64,000 nt of DNA from Campylobacter pinnipediorum subsp. pinnipediorum (lineage in GTDB: Bacteria > Campylobacterota > Campylobacteria > Campylobacterales > Campylobacteraceae): assembly GCF_002021925.1 (NCBI RefSeq), contig NZ_CP012546.1:620001-684000 (forward strand), written 5' to 3'. Made by a program: the position numbers and the translations under genes. Every line of letters begins with the position of its first letter. The stretch's first letter is position 1. This document shows, piece by piece, positions 56,087 through 64,000 of this stretch. The notes beneath the pieces are model-generated. The model was given only the letters and a program-made list of their open reading frames with translations. It had not been told where the DNA came from and searched no databases.

Positions 56087-56755
56087 ATGCTTAGAATTAT
56101 TATATTTTTACTTTTTAGTTTGTTTATTTATACTGGTTGTTCTATAAAATATCAAAATGTTGATAATAGTATCAATAATAGCCAAAAATTAGATGAAAAA
56201 ATATCACTAAAAAAAGAAAGAGATCTGATTATTGCTAATAATATTATTTTATCTCTTAACCCAAAATGCGAATCTGGTGATCATGAAACTTGTAATGATA
56301 TTGGTGTTATATTTGAAAATATGCAAGATTATAAAAATGCATTTTTGTATTATAAAAAAGCTTGTGATAGTGGCGTGGAACACTCTTGTGCTAATCTTGG
56401 AATGCTTTATGAAAAAGGTTTTGGTATTAGTAAAGATCCGCAAAAAGCTATACAAATTTATACACAATCTTGCAATAATTCGGGTGCTTTATCTTGCTAT
56501 AACCTAGCTAATGTTTATAGAAAAGGCGAAATAGTTGCTCAGGACTATAAAGCCGCTTTAAATGCATACATAAATGCATGTGAATTACAAGATATGGCTT
56601 CTTGCGCAAATATAGGCTCTATGTATGAGCTTGGACTTGGTGTACAAAAAGATGAAGTTAAGGCTTATGGCATATATAGAGTTGCTTGTTTTAGAGGATT
56701 TAATAAGTCTTGTTCTCACATGAAAAGACTTGAAAAAAAACTTAAGGTTAATTAA
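56087..56755 (+). CDS. Cysteine-rich Sel1-repeat lipoprotein (Hcp-like)
   Basis: 222 residues. Lipobox FIYTGC with Cys at residue 18. From ~residue 60 on there are about four Sel1-like 36-residue repeats, each with a pair of Cys about 8 apart (CESGDHETC, CDSGVEHSC, CNNSGALSC, CELQDMASC, CFRGFNKSC), as in the Helicobacter cysteine-rich Hcp proteins. Function is probably protein binding in the periplasm. Its stop overlaps the start of a second such gene by one base. Confidence 0.85.
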   Translation: MLRIIIFLLFSLFIYTGCSIKYQNVDNSINNSQKLDEKISLKKERDLIIANNIILSLNPKCESGDHETCNDIGVIFENMQDYKNAFLYYKKACDSGVEHSCANLGMLYEKGFGISKDPQKAIQIYTQSCNNSGALSCYNLANVYRKGEIVAQDYKAALNAYINACELQDMASCANIGSMYELGLGVQKDEVKAYGIYRVACFRGFNKSCSHMKRLEKKLKVN

Positions 56756-57261
56756 TGAAAAAAATACTGTTTTTGGTTTTTGTGTTTTTATTTTTAAATG
56801 GATGCGGCTCTTTGCAAAAGACACTAAGTTTCGGTTATCTTAAAAATAATAAAGATATAGTTTATGAACATCTTTTATCTAAATGCAATCAAAAAGATGC
56901 AATATCTTGTAATAATTTAGGTGTGAATTATACTAAAGATGAAGATTTTAAACAAGCAAAACATTTTTATGAAGTAGCGTGTGATTTAAAATTAGCTACA
57001 GCTTGTTCGAATTTAGGACAAATTTACGAAAAAGGTTTAGATGGTAAATCACCTGATTTTAAAAAAGCTATGAATTTGTATAGTTATGCTTGTCAAAATA
57101 ATGATGGCGTAGGTTGTTATAATGAGTCTATAGCATTATATGGTTTTTCAAAATATTATGATCAAGAATATAACTTAAAAAAGAGTATGTTTTTATTAAA
57201 AAAGAGTTGTAAGCTTGAGTATAAACAGGCATGCTTACTTTTAGAACAGTTAAAAAATTAA
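56755..57261 (+). CDS. Second Sel1-repeat lipoprotein (Hcp-like)
   Basis: 168 residues. Lipobox LFLNGC with Cys at residue 21. About three Sel1-like repeats with paired Cys (CNQKDAISC, CDLKLATAC, CQNNDGVGC, CKLEYKQAC). The 1-bp coupled overlap (TAATG) with the preceding gene and the same architecture suggest an ancient tandem duplication and a joint task. The function is unknown. Confidence 0.83.
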   Translation: MKKILFLVFVFLFLNGCGSLQKTLSFGYLKNNKDIVYEHLLSKCNQKDAISCNNLGVNYTKDEDFKQAKHFYEVACDLKLATACSNLGQIYEKGLDGKSPDFKKAMNLYSYACQNNDGVGCYNESIALYGFSKYYDQEYNLKKSMFLLKKSCKLEYKQACLLLEQLKN

Positions 57262-57338
57262 AATGAAATTTTTTTAAAAATAGCAAATATTATAATAAAG
57301 ATTAAAAAAACACCTAAAAGTGTTATGTAGTCTGACAT
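57258..57338 (-). CDS. Small single-membrane-segment protein, 26 residues
   Basis: A short ORF with AAAGGAAA 7 nt upstream of its ATG. It reads MSDYITLLGV, then a hydrophobic run through IIIFAIF and a basic end KKISF. It lies on the minus strand in the gap between the second Sel1 gene and ppk. Small membrane proteins of this kind are often missed. Coding status is not proven by composition alone. Confidence 0.45.
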   Translation of the reverse strand: MSDYITLLGVFLIFIIIFAIFKKISF

Positions 57339-57457
57339 ATTGTATTTTCCTTTTTTTAATATTTGTATTAAAGTTTTGTTATTTTATCAAAAAAAATGTT
57401 TTTTTCAAAACTTTACTAATAATATAGTATTCTTAATGTTTTAAAGGAGTTTGAGTA

Positions 57458-59536
57458 TTGGAGAATCAAAATATTTTTATAAATAGAGAACTTAGTTGGC
57501 TTAGATTTAATTCACGTGTGTTGGCTCAATGTAAAAAAAATCTTCCATTGCTTGAAAAATTAAAATTTTTAGCTATTTATAGCACAAATTTAGATGAATT
57601 TTATATGATAAGAATAGCTGGACTTAAACAATTGTTTGCTGCAGGTATAACAACGAGTGGCAGCGATGAGATGAGTCCTCTTGAACAGCTTAAAGAGATA
57701 AGAAAATATCTTCAAAATGAGCAAAAAGTTTTAGAGCATCACTACAATACTACAAAAGAAGAGCTTAGTAAAAATGGTCTTTTTATAAAAAATTATAATG
57801 AATTAAATGATGAGTTAAAATTAAAATGTGATGAATATTTTTTTTCAAATATATTGCCGGTTATTGTTCCGATAGCTGTTGATACAACTCATCCTTTTCC
57901 TCATTTAAATAATCTTAGCTTTTCTTTAGCTGTTAAGCTTTCAGATATTAACCATCCTGAGACATTAAAATATGGCATGGTTAGAATTTCTCGTGTTTTA
58001 CCTCGCTTTACTCAAGCTTGTGAAAATACATATGTTCCTATTGAAAGCATAGTTGAAAAACATGCTGAAGAAATCTTCCCTGGTTATAAAATGATTAGTT
58101 CTTGTGTGTTTAGAGTTACTAGAAATGCCGATATAGTGATAGAGGAAGAAGAAGCTGATGATTTTATGATGATTTTAGAACAGGGGTTAAAGCTACGAAG
58201 AAAAGGTGCTTTTGTTCGTATGCAAGTAGCTCACGATGCAGATCCTGATATACTTGAGTTTTTAAACTCGCATATGAAAATTTTTCATAAAGATATATAT
58301 TTTTCAAATGTGCCAATTACTTTAAGTTCTCTTTGGCAAATTGTTTCAAATAGAGACTTTAGTCATCTTTGTTTAACTCCATATACTCCAAAAACATTGC
58401 CACCTTTCGGGAAAAGCATAAATATTTTTGATGCTATTGACAAAGAGGATGTTTTGTTGATGCATCCTTATGAGAGTTTTGACCCAATAGTTGAGTTTAT
58501 AAAAGAAGCTAGTAAAGATCCAAAGGTTATATCTATAAGAATGACGCTTTACAGGGTTGATAAAAGTTCTCCTATAATTCAATCTTTAATCGATGCAGCA
58601 AGCGAAGGAAAACAAGTTACTGTAATGGTTGAGCTTAAGGCTAGATTTGATGAGGAAAATAACTTGCACTGGGCAAAGGCTCTTGAAGATGCTGGAGCAC
58701 ATGTTGTTTATGGTATAACAGGATTTAAAGTTCATGCTAAAGTTTCTCAGGTAATAAGACAGGTAAATGACAAGCTTAAGTTTTATATGCATTTTGGAAC
58801 CGGAAACTATAACGGTTCATCGGCTAAAATTTATACAGATATTAGTTTGTTTACTAGCAAAGAAGAGTTTGCAAATGATACCACTACATTTTTTCATATT
58901 TTATCTGGATATAATAAAAACCGCAGACTTCAAACCCTTAGTATGTCGCCTTTTCAGATAAAAGAAAAGATTATAGAAAAGATAAGATTAGAGGCTAATA
59001 AAGGCACAAACGGCCATATTATAGCTAAGATTAATTCATTAGTTGATAGTGATATTATAAAAGAATTAAGCAAGGCTTCCAATGCTGGTGTAAAAATAGA
59101 ACTTATTGTAAGAGGTGTTTGTTGTTTAAGACCTGGTATTAAAGGTCAAAGTGAAAATATATATATTAGATCTATTGTAGGTAAATATTTAGAACATGCG
59201 AGAGTTTTATATTTTAAACATTCTGAACCTAAATTATATATATCAAGTGCTGATTGGATGCCTAGGAATCTAGAAAGAAGACTTGAGCTTATGACACCTA
59301 TTTTTGATAAAAAATTACAAGATAGATTGCTTGATATGTTAAAGCTTCAACTTCATGATAATGTATTAGCATTTGAATTAAGAGAAGATGGTGAATATAT
59401 TAAATTAGACAAAGAAAACGACACTATCAATAGCCATGAGATTTTGGAAAATCATATCAATAAAATTTATAAAAGTTTGAAAAAAGATAATGATAAAGCA
59501 AAGGCTGATTTGATAGTATCTAATCTTTTAAGATAG
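57458..59536 (+). CDS. ppk: Polyphosphate kinase 1
   Basis: 692 residues; makes polyphosphate from ATP, important for stress survival in Campylobacter. Start is TTG at 57458 with AAAGGAG upstream. N-terminal domain: [16 protein letters not shown]. Catalytic region: [13 protein letters not shown], the phospho-His site in [14 protein letters not shown], and [17 protein letters not shown]. It is followed by rpsO. Confidence 0.95.
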   Translation: MENQNIFINRELSWLRFNSRVLAQCKKNLPLLEKLKFLAIYSTNLDEFYMIRIAGLKQLFAAGITTSGSDEMSPLEQLKEIRKYLQNEQKVLEHHYNTTKEELSKNGLFIKNYNELNDELKLKCDEYFFSNILPVIVPIAVDTTHPFPHLNNLSFSLAVKLSDINHPETLKYGMVRISRVLPRFTQACENTYVPIESIVEKHAEEIFPGYKMISSCVFRVTRNADIVIEEEEADDFMMILEQGLKLRRKGAFVRMQVAHDADPDILEFLNSHMKIFHKDIYFSNVPITLSSLWQIVSNRDFSHLCLTPYTPKTLPPFGKSINIFDAIDKEDVLLMHPYESFDPIVEFIKEASKDPKVISIRMTLYRVDKSSPIIQSLIDAASEGKQVTVMVELKARFDEENNLHWAKALEDAGAHVVYGITGFKVHAKVSQVIRQVNDKLKFYMHFGTGNYNGSSAKIYTDISLFTSKEEFANDTTTFFHILSGYNKNRRLQTLSMSPFQIKEKIIEKIRLEANKGTNGHIIAKINSLVDSDIIKELSKASNAGVKIELIVRGVCCLRPGIKGQSENIYIRSIVGKYLEHARVLYFKHSEPKLYISSADWMPRNLERRLELMTPIFDKKLQDRLLDMLKLQLHDNVLAFELREDGEYIKLDKENDTINSHEILENHINKIYKSLKKDNDKAKADLIVSNLLR

Positions 59537-59585
59537 GATTGATGCTTTTAATATAAAATTTATTTAATTTTATGTTTTATTGTGA

Positions 59586-59591
59586 TATAAT
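59586..59591 (+). promoter_or_regulatory. rpsO -10 box
   Basis: TATAAT preceded by TGTGA in TTGTGATATAATACACG, 36 bp before the rpsO ATG. Confidence 0.6.
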
Positions 59592-59626
59592 ACACGCTTT
59601 TAAATCTTACCAATCAGGAGGTCATC

Positions 59627-59899
59627 ATGGCTTTGGATTCGGCTAAAAAAGCAGAAATAGTTGCGAAGTTCGCTAGAAAAGATGGAGATACTGGATCAAC
59701 AGAGGTTCAAGTAGCTTTATTAACAACTCGTATATCTGAGTTAACAGAACATCTTAAAATTTTCAAAAAAGATCACTCTTCTCGTCTTGGTCTTTTAAAG
59801 ATGGTAGGTAAAAGAAAGAGACTTTTAAAGTACTTTAAAAACAAAAATTATCCTGCTTATTCTAAGTTAATTGCTGAACTAAATATAAGAGACAAATAA
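59627..59899 (+). CDS. rpsO: 30S ribosomal protein S15
   Basis: 90 residues, primary 16S rRNA binder of the platform. Family-typical [39 protein letters not shown] and [17 protein letters not shown] lies 8 nt before the ATG, a strong site as expected. Confidence 0.97.
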   Translation: MALDSAKKAEIVAKFARKDGDTGSTEVQVALLTTRISELTEHLKIFKKDHSSRLGLLKMVGKRKRLLKYFKNKNYPAYSKLIAELNIRDK

Positions 59900-59904
59900 T
59901 TTTT

Positions 59905-59937
59905 TATGGAGCTTTTGCTCCATATTCTATTTTTATA
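59905..59937 (+). terminator. Terminator after rpsO
   Basis: TATGGAGC (59905-59912) pairs with GCTCCATA (59917-59924) around TTTT, followed by TTCTATTTTT. Confidence 0.8.
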
Positions 59938-59948
59938 AAATTTAAAGG

Positions 59949-60422
59949 TTGTTTATGCAAAGACTTTTTTTGACATTTTTTTATGTTGGTCTTTTGCCTA
60001 AGGCACCCGGAACTTTTGGATCTATAGCTGGAGCTTTAGTTGCTTGGGTTATTTTAAGTTTTTTTTCTTCTACTACACTTTTTTTATTGTCAATACTTCT
60101 ATTTTTGGTTAGTATAAATATAATAAATTCTTATGAAAACAAAACAAAAATACATGATCATTCAATTATTGTTATAGATGAGGTTGTTGGTGTTTGGTTG
60201 GCTATAGTTTTAAGTGGAGATACTAATTTTCAATTAATATTATCATTGATATTTTTTAGATTTTTTGATATAAAAAAACCTTCTATTATAGGCCGTGTAG
60301 ATAGAAATACTAGTGGTGGTTTTGGTGTTATGTTTGATGATGTGTTGGCTGGAATTTTTGCTGGAATTTTAAGTTCTATTTGTTATTATATTGCTAACAA
60401 ATTAGGTTTTACTATTTTTTAA
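59949..60422 (+). CDS. pgpA: Phosphatidylglycerophosphatase A
   Basis: 157 residues, membrane enzyme making phosphatidylglycerol. Motifs: LLPKAPGTFGSIAGALVAW, DHSIIVIDEVVGVWLA with the catalytic Asp/Glu, FRFFDIKKPSIIGRVDR, and a C-terminal GVMFDDVLAGIFAG membrane segment. The in-frame ATG at 59955 (MQRLFL) is an alternative start. It is followed 16 bp later by the COG3400 gene. Confidence 0.91.
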   Translation: MFMQRLFLTFFYVGLLPKAPGTFGSIAGALVAWVILSFFSSTTLFLLSILLFLVSINIINSYENKTKIHDHSIIVIDEVVGVWLAIVLSGDTNFQLILSLIFFRFFDIKKPSIIGRVDRNTSGGFGVMFDDVLAGIFAGILSSICYYIANKLGFTIF

Positions 60423-60438
60423 GTATGAGGAATAATAT

Positions 60439-61854
60439 ATGGAAAAAATTTTAGTAGTAGCACAAGGTAATCTTGCTGTTGGCTTTTTAAAAAGATTGTT
60501 TGAAAATAGATCAAATCAACATTACTATACTATAATTTCAAATGTAAAAGAGAGCGATTTTAACAATAATAGCGATTATTTTAAGTTTTATAATTTTGAT
60601 CCAACAAGTTTTTCAAAAATAAGCGCTATCGTAAAAGATAACTTTAGTCAATTTATAATATTTGCAGATGATAAAAAAGAAAGTTTGGAAATATATAAAA
60701 ATCTAAGAAATATAAGTAAAAAAACAGAAATTATCTTACTTAGTCTTTGGGGTGTTGTTGAACAAGATATAAAGAATGATAAATATACTAAATTTATAGA
60801 TGCCAAGGATATTTTATCATCTATTTTTATAAGGCATTTGCCAAATATGCCTATTTTGGCTGATAATATAGGTCTAGGCGAAGGTGAGATAATGGAGGTT
60901 AAGGTTCCAGTTGGAAGCTCTTATATGTATAGACATTTAAGTTCTATACAACAAAGAAAATGGCGTATAGCTCTTATATATAGACAAAATGATATTATCT
61001 TACCTAAAAATAATACAATGATACTTCCAAATGATACTTTAATTATTGTTGGTGATCCTAATGTTTTAAGAAATGTCTTTAGGTCTATTAAGCTAGAAAA
61101 AGGTCAATTTCCAAATCCTTTTGGCAATAATATATATACTTTTATAGATATGAAAGCCATGAATGAAAAAGAGATAAAAAAGCTAATAGATAATAGCCTT
61201 TATTTAAACTCAAAGCTTAGTAATAGGCGTTTGATATTTAAAATTATAAATCCTACATTGGGCGATAATTTAAATAGAATTGTGAGTAAAATTAGTGATA
61301 AAAATATATCTTATAATATAGACTATTATACAAGAGATAATTCGCATATTGTTGGAGATGTCGTCAATTTTGATATCGGTCTTGTTATAACCAGTAATAA
61401 TTACTTTTTTAAGTTTAAAAAATTATTTCATTCGCTTGCTTTACCTATATTAAAAATAGGAAATTCTGCTATAAATAATATCAAACAAGGTGTTATTTTT
61501 GGCGATAGTAAAATGGATATAGAAAATCAATCAGCTGTTATACTTGATTGTTGCTCTCAGCTTGATATAAGTATAGAGCTTCATTATTTTGATGATAATG
61601 TAAATGAAGATGATACATTAGCAGAGCATTTTGATAGTATTAGTGCTCTTTTTAATAAAAACATAGAGATAAAAAAATACGAAGAAAAAAATCCTATTTT
61701 ACACTTATCAGAACAAGATGATTTGTTGCATTTTGTATCATTTGATGAGTATGTTAGTAGATCAGATAGCTTATCTTTATTTTCTAATACCTTAAATCGT
61801 CAATATAAAATGCTAAAAGACAATTCCCAGCTTTTTATTCCAGCTGTTTTATGA
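60439..61854 (+). CDS. COG3400-type protein with TrkA-like nucleotide and RCK_C domains
   Basis: 471 residues. The N-terminal ~130 residues resemble an RCK/TrkA-N Rossmann domain (ILVVAQGNLAVGFLKRLF), residues ~150-215 an RCK_C domain (EVKVPVGSSYMYRHL, LPNDTLIIVGDP), and the C-terminal half another nucleotide-binding-like domain (GVIFGDSKMD). No membrane segment is seen. Such proteins may gate potassium or other ion transport. The family is characteristic of Campylobacterota; its partner is not in the window. Confidence 0.75.
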   Translation: MEKILVVAQGNLAVGFLKRLFENRSNQHYYTIISNVKESDFNNNSDYFKFYNFDPTSFSKISAIVKDNFSQFIIFADDKKESLEIYKNLRNISKKTEIILLSLWGVVEQDIKNDKYTKFIDAKDILSSIFIRHLPNMPILADNIGLGEGEIMEVKVPVGSSYMYRHLSSIQQRKWRIALIYRQNDIILPKNNTMILPNDTLIIVGDPNVLRNVFRSIKLEKGQFPNPFGNNIYTFIDMKAMNEKEIKKLIDNSLYLNSKLSNRRLIFKIINPTLGDNLNRIVSKISDKNISYNIDYYTRDNSHIVGDVVNFDIGLVITSNNYFFKFKKLFHSLALPILKIGNSAINNIKQGVIFGDSKMDIENQSAVILDCCSQLDISIELHYFDDNVNEDDTLAEHFDSISALFNKNIEIKKYEEKNPILHLSEQDDLLHFVSFDEYVSRSDSLSLFSNTLNRQYKMLKDNSQLFIPAVL

Positions 61855-61899
61855 TAAATAAAATTAGTTTATAATTAACTTAATTGTAATTTGTTCTCT

Positions 61900-61928
61900 A
61901 CCAATTAAGGCAAAATATTGGTTTTTTT
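61900..61928 (+). terminator. Terminator between the COG3400 gene and aroB
   Basis: ACCAAT (61900-61905) pairs with ATTGGT (61917-61922), followed by seven T counting the last base of the stem. Short stem, so efficiency is uncertain. Confidence 0.55.
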
Positions 61929-61960
61929 GGATAGTATTTTAATACTAAAGGAATAGTGTT

Positions 61961-63001
61961 ATGCAAATAGATGTAAGATTAAATCGTAGCGAAAAAAATT
62001 ACAAAGTTTATGTTAATGAGCTTGATAAAATAGAACATAAAGGCAAGATTGCTATTGTTACAAACCCAAAGGTTTCAGGGCTTAATTTGAAGTCATTGCT
62101 TGAAAATATAGTTTGTGATGAGTGTTTTGTTGTAAGTGTTCCAGATGGAGAACAATATAAAAATTTACAAACTTGTGAAAATATTTTAGAACAACTTTTT
62201 ATTAGTAAGTTGGATCGTTCTAGTATGCTTATATCTTTTGGTGGCGGGGTTGTTGGTGATATTACTGGATTTGTGGCTAGTATTTATCAAAGAGGAATAA
62301 AATTTATAAATATTCCTACCACTCTATTATCACAAGTTGATGCTAGTGTTGGAGGAAAGACTGGTGTAAATAATAAATTTGGTAAAAATTTAATTGGCTC
62401 TTTTTATCAACCAGAAGCTGTTTATTGTGAAACTAAATTTCTAAAAACATTACCACAAAGAGAATTTTCAGCTGGATTTGCAGAAGTGGTTAAAATGGCT
62501 GTTATGTTTGATAAAGATTTTTTTGATTTTATGCAAGATAATGATGTTAAAGATAAAAATATATTGGTAGAAATTATACAAAAAGCCATAAAGCTAAAAG
62601 CTGATATAGTTATGCAAGATGAGAAAGAACTTGGCGTGAGAGCTTTACTTAATTATGGTCATACATTTGCCCACGTGATAGAAAATGAAACAAAGTATAG
62701 TGTTTATTTGCATGGGGAAGCTGTTGCTATTGGGATAAATATGGCAAATGAACTTTCTTTAAAGCTGGGATTAATTACACAAGATGAAAAAAATAAGATA
62801 AGTAATTTGTTGGTTAAGTTGAATTTACCTATATCGTATAAAATAGAAAATATTGATAGATTTTATAATGCTTTTTTTCTTGATAAAAAGAGCCAAAATA
62901 ATAGTATAAAATTTATATTATCTAGTGGAATTGGCAAAAATATTATAAAAAGTGATGTTGATAAAGAATTGATTTGTGAAGTATTGAGTGAGTTTAGATG
63001 A
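61961..63001 (+). CDS. aroB: 3-dehydroquinate synthase
   Basis: 346 residues, second step of the shikimate pathway. [17 protein letters not shown] (NAD site), [19 protein letters not shown] and [13 protein letters not shown] with zinc-binding His are present. AAAGGAATAG precedes the ATG. Its stop overlaps the mechanosensitive channel start (ATGA). Confidence 0.95.
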   Translation: MQIDVRLNRSEKNYKVYVNELDKIEHKGKIAIVTNPKVSGLNLKSLLENIVCDECFVVSVPDGEQYKNLQTCENILEQLFISKLDRSSMLISFGGGVVGDITGFVASIYQRGIKFINIPTTLLSQVDASVGGKTGVNNKFGKNLIGSFYQPEAVYCETKFLKTLPQREFSAGFAEVVKMAVMFDKDFFDFMQDNDVKDKNILVEIIQKAIKLKADIVMQDEKELGVRALLNYGHTFAHVIENETKYSVYLHGEAVAIGINMANELSLKLGLITQDEKNKISNLLVKLNLPISYKIENIDRFYNAFFLDKKSQNNSIKFILSSGIGKNIIKSDVDKELICEVLSEFR

Positions 63002-64000
63002 GAGTTGTATTATTATTTTTTATTTTTTTATTTCAAGTTTTTGCAGATAATAATATCAGTATTGATAGCAACTTAACAAATACAAGTATTTTAGATAGTA
63101 AAAAGCAATTAGAAGGCATAAATCTTTACCTTAAAAATAATATATGGATGGCTAGATATGCTAACTATAATACTTTTCAAAGAATAAATAACGAACTTGA
63201 AGATAATGAAAAGTTGATTAAAAAATATTCAAAAGATAGTAAGAAAAAATCAGATATTTCTAAAAAAATAAAATATTTAAAAGATCAACTAGAGCTTTTA
63301 AAGGAGTATGAAAAAACTCCATTTTCAAATATGCTATCAGCTCCAGAAGTAGCTGTTACACCGCGTATTACAAACCCGATTATGATGATTTCAGGGTTTT
63401 CATATATTAAAAAAATAAGAAGTGATAAAGAAGAATACAAGCATCATATTAATGAGCTTGATAATTTGTTAAAAAAATTAAAAGAAAAAGAAGAGATTTT
63501 ATCTACTATCTTGCCAAATGATTTTAATGAAACAGTTTCAAATCAGCTCTATGAGCTTAGAACTCAGATAAGCGAGTTTGAGAGTGCAAAGCAGATTGCT
63601 GATACCACATTTGATGTATATGAAAAACGAGCAGACGAATCTATAAATATAGCTACAAATGATATAAAATCACAAATTATAAGCACTATAAATATAGCTA
63701 TTTTTATCATAGCTATAATAGCTATATCATTCTTTTTTAAATTTATAGCAAAAAAAACCATAACAGATAATGATAGATTTTATACTGTAAATAAATTTAT
63801 AAACTTTATAAATTTTATCCTTATTATTCTTACATTGCTTTTTGCATATATAGAAAATGTTACATATGTTGTTACGGTTTTAGGTTTTGCTTCAGCCGGT
63901 ATTGCTATCGCTATGAAAGATATGTTTATGTCTATGCTAGGCTGGGTTGTTATAATATTTGGTGGTTCTATTCATGTTGGAGATAGGGTGAGAGTTAGTT
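62998..64000 (+). CDS. MscS-family mechanosensitive channel, 5' part
   Basis: Runs off the right edge; 334 codons are present. A signal peptide (residues 1-18, ending QVFA) precedes a long coiled-coil periplasmic region (to ~residue 215). Three membrane segments follow (~220-241, ~260-280, ~283-310), ending in the pore helix [20 protein letters not shown] and [13 protein letters not shown], the entry to the beta domain. It is a K-type-like larger MscS relative that opens on hypo-osmotic shock. It overlaps aroB by 4 bp. Confidence 0.9.
   Translation, partial: MRVVLLFFIFLFQVFADNNISIDSNLTNTSILDSKKQLEGINLYLKNNIWMARYANYNTFQRINNELEDNEKLIKKYSKDSKKKSDISKKIKYLKDQLELLKEYEKTPFSNMLSAPEVAVTPRITNPIMMISGFSYIKKIRSDKEEYKHHINELDNLLKKLKEKEEILSTILPNDFNETVSNQLYELRTQISEFESAKQIADTTFDVYEKRADESINIATNDIKSQIISTINIAIFIIAIIAISFFFKFIAKKTITDNDRFYTVNKFINFINFILIILTLLFAYIENVTYVVTVLGFASAGIAIAMKDMFMSMLGWVVIIFGGSIHVGDRVRVS

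Noticed and set aside
1-64000. CRISPR arrays, tRNA or rRNA genes, known riboswitches
   Set aside because: No regularly spaced repeats, cloverleaf-like segments with acceptor ends or rRNA signatures were recognised on reading; purine genes show no recognisable purine riboswitch upstream.

Overview
The window is 64 kb of a low-GC Campylobacterota chromosome, almost certainly Campylobacter. This is inferred from gene content and order: futalosine-pathway mqnC, an unlinked atpB, a gap-pgk-tpiA-fabI block, single-chain PurL, COG3400 next to aroB, and very tight overlapping operons. Gene content alone does not fix the species.

Layout. 1-10.5 kb is core: the 3' part of a septal transpeptidase (ftsI), then a minus-strand operon (DciA-like, uvrC, a PAS/Hpt-like protein, a degenerate hybrid kinase), an LptM-like small lipoprotein too short for usual ORF calling, nhaD and guaA. 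10.5-23.9 kb is an accessory island between guaA and selO with three parts. (a) A 9.3-kb Firmicutes-type integrative mobilizable element lies in the 3' end of guaA, bounded by 14-bp direct repeats (10480-10493 and 19758-19771). Its integrase, ATPase, MobC, relaxase and TOPRIM genes are all broken, while its restriction enzyme and C5 methyltransferase genes are intact. (b) About 1.1 kb of gene relics follows. (c) Next comes a 637-residue secreted protein of the DUF1561 / PF07598 family (the Leptospira 'virulence-modifying' toxin family), followed by the relic of a type I/IIG specificity gene. 23.9-64 kb returns to core: selO, two uracil/deoxyinosine-glycosylase-like genes, an OpuC-type ABC transporter, nadD-rsfS, glycolysis and fabI, transporters, radA, ftsY, rny, an envelope cluster, atpB, purL, purH, a recG/M16/mqnC operon, small lipoproteins, ppk, rpsO, pgpA, aroB and the 5' part of an MscS channel.

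The most notable item is the DUF1561 protein (20932-22845, minus). It has a signal peptide, two lectin-like modules, a basic R-x-K-R linker, and a C-terminal domain with a Cys-His-(Asn/Asp) arrangement resembling a papain-fold cysteine protease. The whole reads as a possible AB-type toxin. The second theme is decay of an imported mobile element down to its restriction-modification cargo.

Limits: family calls come from motif recognition without database searches. No tRNA, rRNA or CRISPR array was recognised. Pseudogene calls assume the assembly is correct at homopolymers.
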